NCBI RefSeq assembly: GCF_000687875.1
Contig: NZ_JHYG01000006.1
Coordinates: forward strand, 203,970-267,969
Length of the DNA stretch: 64,000 nt
DNA from: Acidocella facilis ATCC 35904
GTDB lineage: Bacteria; Pseudomonadota; Alphaproteobacteria; Acetobacterales; Acetobacteraceae
Reading direction: 5' to 3'
Positions 9,005-18,190 of the stretch are shown here, piece after piece (the first letter of the stretch is position 1; the number at the start of each line of letters is the position of its first letter). Made by a program: the position numbers and the translations under genes. The notes beneath the pieces are model-generated. The model searched no databases. It was not told the origin of the DNA and saw only the letters and a program-made list of their open reading frames with translations.

Positions 9005-9330
9005 GGATAACGATCCTTACCCAAAACTAACTGAATCGTTAGATAACGGTCTGTTGGATAATTTAGCCGCGTGCCCAGGGCAAGGATTATCTGCCGACTT
9101 CACAGATTAATGTAGGCCATATCCACACAAATCATTCAGCCTACATTTGGTTTGTAGATTTATTAGTTTTTTGAGGCTGTTTTGTCGAATAAATGATATT
9201 ATGTTTTGTGTCTCGTGTAGGTAGGCCAAAATGCTTTGTGAACACACCAAATAGATTTCTGTGGAATACGGCATTTGTCACCGCTTTTTGTCTTGCTAAA
9301 TTCTAACATTTCGTGAAGGTTTCGGGCGAG
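9005..9330. promoter_or_regulatory. Divergent flagellar promoter region (fliE leftward, flgB rightward)
   Basis: About 326 bases without a gene, much more AT-rich than the surroundings, separating the two flagellar transcription directions. It contains an inverted repeat (9109-9147) and a further copy of its GTAGGC core at 9216-9227. No convincing sigma-54 (GG-N10-GC) or sigma-28 promoter could be placed by eye. It must hold at least two early or middle flagellar promoters. Confidence 0.7.
9109..9147. repeat. Inverted repeat AATGTAGGC / GCCTACATT, candidate operator
   Basis: Perfect 9-base arms at 9109-9117 and 9139-9147 with a 21-base spacer, giving two-turn spacing between half sites. Further GTAGGC-type half sites occur at 9216-9227 and, outside the cluster, at 22374-22381 and 22683-22702 around the HTH gene at 21943. 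A regulator dimer site is inferred. Confidence 0.5.
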
Positions 9331-9678
9331 ATGCAGCCCGGATTTCTCTCCTTCTACGGCGCCGTCCTGAATGTCGCGCAGGATCGCCAGAATTTGATCG
9401 CGAATAATATCGCGAACGCGGACACGCCCGGATTCAAGGCGGCGGACGTGGATTTCACCGCCTCGCTGGCGCAGCAGCTGGAGAGCCCCGGGGCCACGCC
9501 GCAGGCGCAGTACCGCGCCGATGCCACGGTCGGCCTCAACGGCAATGATGTCGATCTCGATGCCGAGCGCGTCGAGGATGCGCAGAATGGCGAGATGATG
9601 CAGGGCGCTTCGACCTTCCTGCACCAATCCACGGCCGATCTGATCACCGCGTTGCGGCCCAACCCCAACGGCACTTGA
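9331..9678 (+). CDS. flgB: Flagellar proximal rod protein FlgB
   Basis: Proximal rod subunit. The 115-residue protein begins MQPGFLSFYGAVLNVAQDRQ and has the rod signature NLIANNIANADTPGFKAADV, which marks axial flagellar proteins. A GTG at 9313 in frame would add six residues; the ATG at 9331 is preferred because the family starts close to it. The Shine-Dalgarno signal is weak (GGGCGAG). flgC follows after 19 bases. Confidence 0.92.
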   Translation: MQPGFLSFYGAVLNVAQDRQNLIANNIANADTPGFKAADVDFTASLAQQLESPGATPQAQYRADATVGLNGNDVDLDAERVEDAQNGEMMQGASTFLHQSTADLITALRPNPNGT

Positions 9679-9697
9679 GCTTTAAAGGAGAGCGCGC

Positions 9698-10111
9698 ATG
9701 ACCGGAATTTTCAGCATCGTCGGCTCCGCGCTGGATGCCCAGAATCTGCGCATGTCGGCGGTGGCCTCCAACCTCGCCAATGCCGATACCGCCACCGCGC
9801 CCGGCGCGCAGCCTTACCGCGCCGAGGAGCCGGTGTTTGAGGCCGCACCTGTGGTGGATGCGGGCAGCGGCGCCGCGCTGGGGGTGAGCGTTCTGGGTGT
9901 CGACCAGAGTGCCGCCGCCCCGCACCAGACCTACGATCCCTCCAGCCCCTACGCGAATGCGCAAGGCTATGTCACCGGCTCGAATGTCGATCGTGCCCAG
10001 GAGATGGTCAACATGATCGACAGCTCCAACAGCTATTCCGCCTCGGTGGCGGTGCTGGAGCAGGCCAGCCGGATCGACCAGCAGATGATCCAATCCTTTC
10101 AGGTGTCCTGA
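9698..10111 (+). CDS. flgC: Flagellar proximal rod protein FlgC
   Basis: Second proximal rod subunit, 137 residues as usual. N-terminal MTGIFSIVGSALDAQNLRMS and the axial signature ASNLANADTATAPGAQPYR are followed by the conserved C-terminal helix with NVDRAQEMVNMIDSSNSYSA. A strong ribosome binding site AAAGGAGAG precedes the ATG. Three bases separate it from flgD. Confidence 0.95.
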   Translation: MTGIFSIVGSALDAQNLRMSAVASNLANADTATAPGAQPYRAEEPVFEAAPVVDAGSGAALGVSVLGVDQSAAAPHQTYDPSSPYANAQGYVTGSNVDRAQEMVNMIDSSNSYSASVAVLEQASRIDQQMIQSFQVS

Positions 10112-10113
10112 CC

Positions 10114-10809
10114 ATGACCTCGCTCGCCACCAGCGCCACCGGCAGCGTCAACGCCGCCTCCGTCGCAGCCTCGACCACCGCCAGCACCAGCGCCTCCTCT
10201 GGCTCCGGCTCGGCCGCCGGCGCGCTGACGCAGAATGATTTTCTCAAGCTGCTGACAGCGCAATTGCAATATCAAAGCCCGATGAACCCGGCCGACCCGA
10301 CGCAGATGGCCTCGGAATTCGCGCAGATCGCCACCGTCGATGGGGTGAACAAGCTCAATACTCAGGTGAGCACGCTGCAAAGCGCCACCGCCGCCAGCCA
10401 GATGGGCCAGGCGGCGGATCTGGTCGGCAAGCAGGTGGCGGTGCCGGGCGATACCATCACCGCCAATTCATCCGGCAGCGCCACCGGCGCCTTCACTTTG
10501 CCGAGTGCCGCGAGCGACGTTACCGCCACCATCCTGAACGCCAATGGTTCGGTCGCCGGCACCATGGATCTGGGCGCGCTGGGGGCCGGTCAGCAGAGCT
10601 TCCACTGGACCGGCGGGAGTGCCGGCAAGCAATATACCTACAGCATTTCCGCGCATGACAGCACGAACAATGCGGTGCAGGCGACAACCTACGCGGTCTA
10701 CACGGTCGAGGGTGTGAATCTCTCTTCCTCCTCGCCGACCCTGAATGTCGCTGGCAGCACCACGCCGCTGGCTGTGTCCTCCGTTTCCACCGTTCTCGGA
10801 GCTTCCTGA
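10114..10809 (+). CDS. flgD: Flagellar hook scaffold/capping protein FlgD
   Basis: Hook cap required for FlgE polymerisation; lost from the finished hook. The 231 residues show the conserved N-terminal region with LTQNDFLKLLTAQLQYQSPM (about residues 39-58) and PADPTQMASEFAQIATVDGV, then a β-rich domain with FlgD-Ig and tudor-like character (DLGALGAGQQSFHWTGG). The stop overlaps the flgE start (TGATG). Confidence 0.95.
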   Translation: MTSLATSATGSVNAASVAASTTASTSASSGSGSAAGALTQNDFLKLLTAQLQYQSPMNPADPTQMASEFAQIATVDGVNKLNTQVSTLQSATAASQMGQAADLVGKQVAVPGDTITANSSGSATGAFTLPSAASDVTATILNANGSVAGTMDLGALGAGQQSFHWTGGSAGKQYTYSISAHDSTNNAVQATTYAVYTVEGVNLSSSSPTLNVAGSTTPLAVSSVSTVLGAS

Positions 10810-12023
10810 TGTCCTTGCAGACCGCCCTTTCCGGCCTCGATGCCGCCCAGACCGGGCTCAACACCGTCTCCAACGATCTCGCCAATGCCAGCACCACGGC
10901 GTTCAAGAGCCAGACCTCCTTGTTCGAGGATGTCTACCCGACCGGCGAAACCGGCGTTCCCGGCTATGGTGCGGCGACGGAGGGCATGGATACCAACATC
11001 TCCCAGGGCGGCCTGACCAGCACCGGCAACGGGCTGGATGCGGCGATTCAGGGCAATGGCTATTTCGTCGTCTCCAATAACGGCACCCAGCAATATACCC
11101 GCGATGGCGCCTTCAAGCTCAGCAGCGACGGCACGCTGCAAACCCTCACCGGGTCTTCGGTGATGGGCTATACCGGGGCCGCCACCTCCGGCACGCTCAG
11201 CGCGCTGACAGTTTCCACCGGCGCCATGAAGGCCACCGCCAGCGCCAATCTCGGTGTTGATCTCGACCTGAATTCCGGCGACACACAGATCCCCGCCACC
11301 ACCGCCTTCAACGCGGCGGATGCCACCACCTACAGCGAGAGCACCTCCACCGTCGCCTACGATTCGCTGGGTAACGCCAATACGGTGAAGCTCTATATGG
11401 TGCAGAACCAGGCCACGGGCGGCGCCACGCCGAGCTGGACGGTCTATGCCCAGCCGGTGACCTCGGCCGGCACCAATGTCGGCAGCGCGCAGCAGCTCAC
11501 CACGCTGAACTTCAACACCGATGGCACCCTGGCCAGCGGCAGCCCGGCGACGCTGAATGTGAACTGGGGCAATGGCGCCGCCAATTCCGCGCTGAGCTTC
11601 AACTTCGCCGGCACCAGCCTGGCGGCGCAGAATTTCGCCGTGGCCGGGCTGACCAATGACGGCTACGCCGCGGGCACCTATAGCGGCAGCTCGGTCAATT
11701 CCTCCGGCCAGCTGGTCTCCACCTATTCCAACGGCCAGACCATCACCAACGGCACCCTGGCGCTGGCCAATTTCATCAATCCGGAAGGGCTGCAGGATGT
11801 CTCAGGCAATCTCTACGCCAGCACCAACAGCTCCGGTGTGGCGGTGGTGAACGCGCCCGGCAACGGCCAGTCCGGCACGGTCGAGGGCGGCTATCTGGAA
11901 GCCTCCAACGCCTCCACCTCCTCGCTCCTGGTCTCGCTGATCCAGTATCAGCAGGCCTACCAGGCCGATACCTCCGTGCTGCAGACCGAGCAGCAGGACG
12001 CCCAGCGCCTCGTGCAGATCTGA
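10809..12023 (+). CDS. flgE: Flagellar hook protein FlgE
   Basis: Major hook subunit, 404 residues. Starts MSLQTALSGLDAAQTGLNTV with the axial motif SNDLANASTTAFKSQTSLF; the core has IQGNGYFVVSNNGTQQYTRDG (family pattern GxGFFxV...YTRxG); the C-terminal helix has LVSLIQYQQAYQADTSVLQT. The hypervariable middle accounts for the modest length. Downstream gap to flgF is 21 bases. Confidence 0.97.
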   Translation: MSLQTALSGLDAAQTGLNTVSNDLANASTTAFKSQTSLFEDVYPTGETGVPGYGAATEGMDTNISQGGLTSTGNGLDAAIQGNGYFVVSNNGTQQYTRDGAFKLSSDGTLQTLTGSSVMGYTGAATSGTLSALTVSTGAMKATASANLGVDLDLNSGDTQIPATTAFNAADATTYSESTSTVAYDSLGNANTVKLYMVQNQATGGATPSWTVYAQPVTSAGTNVGSAQQLTTLNFNTDGTLASGSPATLNVNWGNGAANSALSFNFAGTSLAAQNFAVAGLTNDGYAAGTYSGSSVNSSGQLVSTYSNGQTITNGTLALANFINPEGLQDVSGNLYASTNSSGVAVVNAPGNGQSGTVEGGYLEASNASTSSLLVSLIQYQQAYQADTSVLQTEQQDAQRLVQI

Positions 12024-12044
12024 CGGTAGGTTAGAGAGGCCGCG

Positions 12045-12788
12045 ATGCAGACCAGTTCGCTCTTCACCGCGATGTCCGGGCTTGAGGATATCGACGCGCA
12101 GCTGCAGGCGGTCTCGGCCAACATCGCCAACGCCAACACGCCAGGCTACGCGGCGGTGCAGGCGCAGGCGGAAACCGCGACCTACACGGGGGCGAACGCG
12201 CCGCCGGGCGGGGCGGTGGTCGCCACCCTGCCGGGGCCCGACCTCAAACAGGGCAGCATGACCCATACCGGGGATGATCTCGATGTCGGCCTCTCCGGCG
12301 ATAGCTGGCTGACGGTGCAGACCGCCAACGGCACAGCGCTGACCCGCGACGGCGCGCTTTCCATCTCCAATGCCGGCCTGCTCACCGACAGTTCCGGCAA
12401 CCCGGTGCTGGGCCTGGGCGGCACGCCGATCAGCCTGCCGCAGCTCTCCAGCATCAAGATCGGCGCGGATGGCACCATCTCCGGTGTCGTCGCCGGCTCC
12501 GGCGGGTCGCTGGCGCAGGCCTTCGGGCAGATCGCCATGGTCGCGAGCCCGAGCGGCAGCCTCACCCCGCTTGGCAACTCCCTCTACCAGGCGCAGCCCG
12601 GCGCCCCGCTGGTGCCCTCCGCCGATGGCGCTTTGCATCAGGGCTATCTCAACGGCAGCAATGTCGATCCGACGATGGCGATGATGCAGATGATCGATGA
12701 CAGCAAATCCTATGAGTTGCAGGCACAGCTGACGAAAAGCCAGAGCAGTGCGAGCAGCGATCTGAACACCCTCCTCGCGCAAGGATAA
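12045..12788 (+). CDS. flgF: Flagellar distal/proximal rod protein FlgF
   Basis: Rod subunit, 247 residues. Contains the N-terminal axial region (SANIANANTPGYAAVQAQAE), the core pattern LSGDSWLTVQTANGTALTRDG, and the C-terminal NVDPTMAMMQMIDDSKSYEL. Shorter and less typical than FlgG, with which it is paired four bases upstream, as is usual in flgFG. Confidence 0.92.
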   Translation: MQTSSLFTAMSGLEDIDAQLQAVSANIANANTPGYAAVQAQAETATYTGANAPPGGAVVATLPGPDLKQGSMTHTGDDLDVGLSGDSWLTVQTANGTALTRDGALSISNAGLLTDSSGNPVLGLGGTPISLPQLSSIKIGADGTISGVVAGSGGSLAQAFGQIAMVASPSGSLTPLGNSLYQAQPGAPLVPSADGALHQGYLNGSNVDPTMAMMQMIDDSKSYELQAQLTKSQSSASSDLNTLLAQG

Positions 12789-12792
12789 GAGC

Positions 12793-13587
12793 ATGAACCC
12801 GACCCTCGACACTGTCGCCAGCGGGCTCGAAGCCAGCCAGACGATGATGGACACGATCGCCGATAATCTGGCGAACGCGAACACCACCGCCTACAAATCC
12901 GAAACGCCGGAATTCCAGACGCTGCTCTACCAGAACCAGACCCAGCCGGGTGCCGATGCCACCGGGCAGACGCAATACCCCTCCGGGCTGGAGCTGGGCA
13001 CTGGCGTGAAGGTGGCCTCGATCAAGCAGATCGAAACCCAGGGCACGCTGACCAGCACCAGCAACCCGTATGATATGGCGATCAACGGCGCCGGTTATTT
13101 CCAGGTGCAGCTGCCCTCCGGCCAGACCGCCTACACGCGCGATGGCTCCTTCCAGGTCAACCAGAGCGGCCAGCTGGTCACCGCCAATGGCGACCAGCTG
13201 ATCCCGGCGATCACCATTCCCTCCAACGCCACCTCGGTCACCGTCGGCACGGATGGCACGGTCTCGGTGACGGAGGCGAATTCCAGCACCTCCACCCAGG
13301 TCGGGCAGATCCAGCTCGCCAACTTCATCAATGCCCAGGGGCTGCAGCCGCTGGGCAATAATCTCTACGCCCAGACCACTTCTTCGGGAGCCCCCACCGT
13401 CGGCGCGCCGCAGACCAACGGGCTCGGCTCGATCAACCAGGATTATCTGGAAAGCTCGAATGTCGATGTCGTGCAGCAGATGGTGAGCATGATCTCGGCC
13501 GAGCGCACCTACCAGCTCGGCACCCAGGTCGCCACCTCCGTCGGCTCCGAGCTTGGCTATCTGGCCAACGCCGCGCAGGGCGCATGA
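12793..13587 (+). CDS. flgG: Flagellar distal rod protein FlgG
   Basis: Distal rod subunit, 264 residues, close to the family length of 260-262. N-terminal axial motif ADNLANANTTAYKSETPEFQ, a core with INGAGYFQVQLPSGQTAYTR, and the C-terminal YLESSNVDVVQQMVSMISAE are all well conserved. The stop overlaps the flgH start (ATGA). flgA, commonly placed next to flgG in alphaproteobacteria, is not seen here. Confidence 0.97.
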   Translation: MNPTLDTVASGLEASQTMMDTIADNLANANTTAYKSETPEFQTLLYQNQTQPGADATGQTQYPSGLELGTGVKVASIKQIETQGTLTSTSNPYDMAINGAGYFQVQLPSGQTAYTRDGSFQVNQSGQLVTANGDQLIPAITIPSNATSVTVGTDGTVSVTEANSSTSTQVGQIQLANFINAQGLQPLGNNLYAQTTSSGAPTVGAPQTNGLGSINQDYLESSNVDVVQQMVSMISAERTYQLGTQVATSVGSELGYLANAAQGA

Positions 13588-14267
13588 ATCCTAGGCTGCC
13601 TCTGGCGCTGCTGGCGCTGCTGGCCGGCTGCGCCACCCACCCGCCGACGCAGACGCAGCTGGTCAAGCCCGCCCCGTTTCCGGTGGATGTGCAGCCCCAG
13701 CCGGAATCGGTGAACGGCTCGGTATTTTCCGGCGGCACCGCCGGCTCGCTCTACGCGCCGCGCCGGGACTGGAAGATCGGCGATCTGATCACCATCGACA
13801 TCGTCACCAGCTCCACCGCCAGCAACAGCGACAATGCCGGGCTGACCCGCAAGGGCAGCATCAATGATTCGATGACCAATTTCATGGGCATCCCGATGAG
13901 TTTCGGCCATATCAATGGCGGCAGCCTCTCGCCTTCCATCGGCGCCAGCTCGGATCAGCAATATACCGGCACCGGCTCGGATGTTGCCGCCAACGACATC
14001 ACCGGCGCGGTCGAGGCGGTGGTGACCGGCGTGGACCCGAACGGCACGCTGGCCATCCAGGGCCGCACCAATGTCAACATCAACGGCAACGTCACCAGCA
14101 TCGTCGTCACCGGCTATGCCAGCCCGGACGACATCGCCGCCAACGCCACCATCTCCTCGGACAATATCGCCAACATGAATGTGCAATATGTCGGCAACGG
14201 GCCGATCAATGATGCGCATACCGTGCCCTGGCTGCAGCGCGTCCTCTCCAAGGTTTCGCCGTTTTGA
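13584..14267 (+). CDS. flgH: Flagellar L-ring lipoprotein FlgH
   Basis: Outer-membrane L-ring protein, 227 residues. The N-terminal signal peptide ends in lipobox LLAGC with Cys16 as the acylated residue. The body has GSLYAPRRDWKIGDLITIDI and the β-rich region with LAIQGRTNVNINGNVTSIVV. Length matches the family (about 230). The stop overlaps the TTG start of flgI. Confidence 0.95.
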   Translation: MNPRLPLALLALLAGCATHPPTQTQLVKPAPFPVDVQPQPESVNGSVFSGGTAGSLYAPRRDWKIGDLITIDIVTSSTASNSDNAGLTRKGSINDSMTNFMGIPMSFGHINGGSLSPSIGASSDQQYTGTGSDVAANDITGAVEAVVTGVDPNGTLAIQGRTNVNINGNVTSIVVTGYASPDDIAANATISSDNIANMNVQYVGNGPINDAHTVPWLQRVLSKVSPF

Positions 14268-15358
14268 AAAAGTTTTTGCTCCTGCTTGGGCTTTTGGCGT
14301 TGGCTCCGGTGGCGTGGGCGCAGACGACGATCGGCGAGCTGGTCAGCGTGCAGGGCGCGCCGCCGAACCAGCTCTTCGGCTATGGCCTCGTCGTCGGCTT
14401 GCCCGGCACCGGCGACCAGACCACCCAGGTGCCCTACACCCAGCAGGCGATCCTCAACATGCTGCGCAACATGGGTGTGGCGATGAACAATGTCAGCACG
14501 ATGATGCCGCAGGATGTCGCCTCGGTGATGGTCACCGCCGAAGTGCCGGCCTTCGCGCATCAGGGCCAGAAGATCGATGTGACTGTCTCCGCCGTCGGCA
14601 ATGCCGCCTCGCTCGCCGGCGGCGTGCTGCTGCCCACCCCGCTGCGCGGCGGCAACGGCAATATCTACGCCCAGGCGCAGGGCCCGCTGCTGGTCTCCGG
14701 TTTTGCCGCGGGTGCAGGCGGCACCAGCACGAAAGTGAATGTGCCCACTACCGGCACGCTGCCGGGCGGGGCCATCCTGGCCAGCAGCATTCCCGCGAAC
14801 TTCGCCGTCAACGGCATGTCCGCGCTGCTGGTGGATGATCCCAGCTTCCAGACCGCGCAGCGCATCGCCGATACCATCAACCGCGCCTTCGGCCCCAACA
14901 CCGCCAATGCGGTCTCGCCGGGCGAGGTGGATGTCACCGCCGCCGCCGGCGCCAGCCCGGTCGGCTTCATGGCGGATCTGCTCGCCCTGCCGATCACCGC
15001 GCCGCAGCCCGAGCCGCTGATCATCGTCGATGCGCAGAGCGGCACCATCGTGATGAATCAAGGTGTGACTCTCGGCCCCGCCGTGGTCAGCCATGGCGAC
15101 CTCACGGTGAGCATCCAGACGCAGAATGCCGTGAGCCAGCCTGGGCCGTTCTCCAACGGCACCACGGTTGGCGTGCGCAACACCGCGGTCAGCGCCAAGC
15201 AATCCAAGGCGCAGGTGATCATGCTGCCGCATGCGGCAACCTTGCAGCAGGTGGCGGCGGCGCTGAATGCGGTGGGGGCCAGCCCGCAGGATCTCATCGC
15301 CATCATCGAGGCGCTGAAAGAGGCCGGGGCGATCAAGGGCCGGATCAAGGTGATCTGA
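14264..15358 (+). CDS. flgI: Flagellar P-ring protein FlgI
   Basis: Periplasmic P-ring protein, 364 residues. A Sec signal peptide (MKKFLLLLGLLALAPVAWA) precedes ASVQG-like residues and the diagnostic region LVSVQGAPPNQLFGYGLVVG, then LPGTGDQT. The start is TTG, overlapping the flgH stop as TTGA; no ATG is available before the signal peptide. The C-terminal end has DLIAIIEALKEAGAIKGRIKV, matching the family. Confidence 0.95.
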   Translation: MKKFLLLLGLLALAPVAWAQTTIGELVSVQGAPPNQLFGYGLVVGLPGTGDQTTQVPYTQQAILNMLRNMGVAMNNVSTMMPQDVASVMVTAEVPAFAHQGQKIDVTVSAVGNAASLAGGVLLPTPLRGGNGNIYAQAQGPLLVSGFAAGAGGTSTKVNVPTTGTLPGGAILASSIPANFAVNGMSALLVDDPSFQTAQRIADTINRAFGPNTANAVSPGEVDVTAAAGASPVGFMADLLALPITAPQPEPLIIVDAQSGTIVMNQGVTLGPAVVSHGDLTVSIQTQNAVSQPGPFSNGTTVGVRNTAVSAKQSKAQVIMLPHAATLQQVAAALNAVGASPQDLIAIIEALKEAGAIKGRIKVI

Positions 15359-15359
15359 G

Positions 15360-16250
15360 ATGAGCCTGATCCCGCCCACCGGCCATGCCCCGCCCTCGCG
15401 CCAGGCGATCACCCAGCAGGTCGAGAAAATGACCGGCATGCTGTGGTACCAGGTGCTGTCCTCGATGAACGAGACCGGCATGGATGCATCCAGCCTCGGC
15501 CCCGGCGGTTCTGAATTTCAGAGCATGTTCCTGTGGAATATCGCGCAGAATGATTTCGGCGGGCTGGACGGGCAGATGGTGCAGGCGGCGTTGCGCCAAT
15601 ATGGCGAGGCCAGCGCGCTGCCGCAGAGCGCCACCCCGGCCCTCTCGCAGCTGCCCCCCGGCGCGCTGGAGTCGCTGCTGAGCGCGGCGCCGGGGGCAAG
15701 CATGGCGCCGGTCAGCGAAAGCCCGCTGGCGGCCCCGCAGGCGGAGGCCGAGTCTGGCGCGGCCTCCGATCTCATCGGCCAGGCCAAGAGCTTCGCCAAG
15801 CAGATCTGGCCGGCGGTGGAGCAGGCGGCGCAGACTCTGGGGGTGCCGCCGGTCGGCATTCTCGCGCAGGCGGCGCTGGAAACCGGCTGGGGCGCGGCTG
15901 CCCCCGGCCATAATCTCTTCGGCATGAAAGCCGCCCCGGGCGATGCCGCCACCACCCGCGCCACCAGCGAGATGGTGGATGGCGTGCTGACCCAAACCAG
16001 CGCCGCCTTCAAGGATTACGCCACTCCCAGCGCCAGCGTGCAGGATTATGTCCGCCGCGTGCAGGATGTGTTTCCCGGCGCGGCCGGGCAGGACAGTGTG
16101 GATGGCTTCGCCACCGCCCTGCAGCAGGGCGGCTACGCGACCGACAGCCATTACGCGGCGAAAATCGTCAGCATTTCCCAATCCCCGATGATGGCGCAGG
16201 TGCTTGATGCGCTGGGCGTCACCGCAACGCAGAAGGTAGCCTCCCCATGA
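15360..16250 (+). CDS. flgJ: FlgJ-like rod-cap protein with C-terminal peptidoglycan hydrolase domain
   Basis: Rod assembly protein that opens the peptidoglycan. The N-terminal region (about 15-85) resembles the rod-binding domain, with GSEFQSMFLWNIAQNDFG. After a Pro/Ala-rich linker, residues about 140-285 form a GH73-type glucosaminidase: QAALETGWGAAAPGHNLFGM with Glu174 as likely catalytic acid, then DYATPSASVQDYVRRV and YAAKIVSI near the end. Most alphaproteobacterial FlgJ homologues carry only the rod-binding part, so the two-domain form is unusual. Its stop overlaps the flgK start (ATGA). Confidence 0.88.
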   Translation: MSLIPPTGHAPPSRQAITQQVEKMTGMLWYQVLSSMNETGMDASSLGPGGSEFQSMFLWNIAQNDFGGLDGQMVQAALRQYGEASALPQSATPALSQLPPGALESLLSAAPGASMAPVSESPLAAPQAEAESGAASDLIGQAKSFAKQIWPAVEQAAQTLGVPPVGILAQAALETGWGAAAPGHNLFGMKAAPGDAATTRATSEMVDGVLTQTSAAFKDYATPSASVQDYVRRVQDVFPGAAGQDSVDGFATALQQGGYATDSHYAAKIVSISQSPMMAQVLDALGVTATQKVASP

Positions 16251-18190
16251 GCGGCATCAGCAGCGCTTTGTCCACCGCCGCCTCCGGGCTGGCTTTGTTC
16301 GAGGCCGGGATCGAGACGGTCTCCAACAACCTCACCAATGCCAGCACCGCCGGCTATGCGGTGGAGAGTGTCAGCGCCGCCGAGGCCATGGCCGGTGCCG
16401 GCCAGGCCGGGGCGGGCGTGCTCGCCCCCAACGTGACGCGCGCCAGCAGCGCCTTCGCCGCCCAGCAGCTGCGCACCGCCAATACTGGCGCCGGCGCCTC
16501 CAGCCTGCTCTCCACCCAGCTCACCGCGCTCTCCAACGCGCTCACCGGCAATGGTAATGTGCAGAGCGCGATGAGCACCTTGTTCGGCGATCTCTCCACC
16601 TTGGCCTCGGAGCCGACCAGCGATGCCCAGGCCGCCACCGTGCTCTCGGCCGCGGGCGGTGTCACCAGCGCCTTCCAGAGTGCCGGCGGCTCGATCCAGA
16701 GCGTGATGGCGCAGTCGAGCGCGACGCTGAGCACCGATGTCACCAGCGCCAACGGGCTGCTCACCCAGCTCGCCGCGATCAATAAATCCCTGCAGGGCGC
16801 GCCGAATGAGTCCAGCCTGCTCGACCAGCAGCAGGCGGCGTTGAATTCGCTCTCCAGCCTGGTCGGCGTCACCGTCACCGCGCAGGCGGATGGCGGGGTG
16901 GTGGTGAGTGCCGGCGGCACCATGCTGCTCACCCAGGCCGGGGCGAAAGCCTTGAGCCTTGGCACCACGGCGAAAGGCGGGCCGACCGTACTGGTCGGCA
17001 ATGACGGCACCACCCTCACCGCCGGCGAGGAGGATGGCGCGATCGGCGGCGCGCTTTACAGCTACCAGGCCGGTGCCCAGGCGCAACAGGGGCTGAACGC
17101 GCTGGCCAGCGTGTTCGCCAGCGCCATGAACACCGCCCAGGCGCAAGGGCTGACCAGCAGCGGCGCCCAGGGCGGGGCGCTGTTCAGCGTGCCCGCCGCC
17201 ACCGCCACCGCATCGCAAAGCAATAGCGGCGCCGCCACGGTGAGCGTCAGCGCGCTGAATGCCGCCGCCTTGCCCACCAATGGCGGCCCCTTCACCCTCA
17301 CCTATAGCAGCAGCGGCTGGAGCGCTGTGAACCAGGCCACCGGCCAGAGCCTCAGCGTCACCGGCACCCCGCCCAGCGTGGCGGGCATGACGCTGGCCGT
17401 CACCGGCACCCCCGCCACCGGCGATAGCTGGACGCTGAACCCCGCCCCGGATGCCGCCAGCGCCATCGCGGTAACCGCCACCACCCCGCAGGACATCGCC
17501 GCCGCCGACCCATACGTGGCCAGTGCGGGCACGCTGCAAGCCAGCGGCGCCATCGTCGACAACAATGCCGGCAGCATCACCCCGGGCACCGATACGGTGG
17601 TGACCACGCCCAACAGCAACGCCGCCCTCGTGCCGGCGGCGGATTACGGGCAGAGCCTCATCGTCACCTTCACCTCGTCCACCGCCTACAGCATCGCCAC
17701 CGCCAGCGCGCCGAATACCGTGATCGCCTCGGGCAGCTTCTCCAGCGCGGCGGGCGGCAGCATTGCGGTGGCCTACCCGTCCAGCAGCGCCGCCGCGGGC
17801 AGCTACTGGCAATTGCCGATCACCGGCACCCCGGCCGCCGGCGACACGCTGAGCCTGACCCCGGGCGGCGCCCAGAGCGGCTCCAACGCCACCCGCATGG
17901 CCGCCCTCTTCACCGCCGCCGGCACCACCTCTTCCGGCACGCTGGAGCAGAGCGTGGTCGATCTCAGCGCCAATCTCGGCGTCGGCGCCCAGGCGGCACA
18001 GACCAGCGCCACTGACAATGCCGATCTCGTCACCAGCGCCACCGCCAATCTGCAGACGCAGAGCGGGGTGAATTCCGACCAGCAGGCGGTGCTGCTGAGC
18101 AATTACGAGCAGGCCTACCAGGCCTCGGCGCAGGTGATCAGCGTCGCCCGCAGCATGTTCTCCTCGCTGATGACGGCGGTGGGGGCATGA
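16247..18190 (+). CDS. flgK: Hook-associated protein 1 FlgK
   Basis: Hook-filament junction protein, 647 residues. N-terminal SSALSTAASGLALFEAGIE and NNLTNASTAGYAVESV are the axial signature; the C-terminal helix has NSDQQAVLLSNYEQAYQASA and VISVARSMFSSLMTAVGA. The centre is Ala/Ser/Thr/Gly-rich and contains near-repeats of a TGTPAAGDTLSL / TGTPATGDSWTL type. FlgL, the usual partner, is not present downstream; fliL follows with an ATGA overlap. Confidence 0.94.
   Translation: MSGISSALSTAASGLALFEAGIETVSNNLTNASTAGYAVESVSAAEAMAGAGQAGAGVLAPNVTRASSAFAAQQLRTANTGAGASSLLSTQLTALSNALTGNGNVQSAMSTLFGDLSTLASEPTSDAQAATVLSAAGGVTSAFQSAGGSIQSVMAQSSATLSTDVTSANGLLTQLAAINKSLQGAPNESSLLDQQQAALNSLSSLVGVTVTAQADGGVVVSAGGTMLLTQAGAKALSLGTTAKGGPTVLVGNDGTTLTAGEEDGAIGGALYSYQAGAQAQQGLNALASVFASAMNTAQAQGLTSSGAQGGALFSVPAATATASQSNSGAATVSVSALNAAALPTNGGPFTLTYSSSGWSAVNQATGQSLSVTGTPPSVAGMTLAVTGTPATGDSWTLNPAPDAASAIAVTATTPQDIAAADPYVASAGTLQASGAIVDNNAGSITPGTDTVVTTPNSNAALVPAADYGQSLIVTFTSSTAYSIATASAPNTVIASGSFSSAAGGSIAVAYPSSSAAAGSYWQLPITGTPAAGDTLSLTPGGAQSGSNATRMAALFTAAGTTSSGTLEQSVVDLSANLGVGAQAAQTSATDNADLVTSATANLQTQSGVNSDQQAVLLSNYEQAYQASAQVISVARSMFSSLMTAVGA

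Noticed and set aside
9250..9312. Sigma-54 promoter before flgB
   Set aside because: Nearest GG/GC pair has 11 rather than 10 bases between and lacks the TGGCAC / TTGC context.
16151..17812. 553-codon minus-strand frame opposite flgK
   Set aside because: Composition artefact of a repetitive Ala/Ser/Thr gene; no domain.
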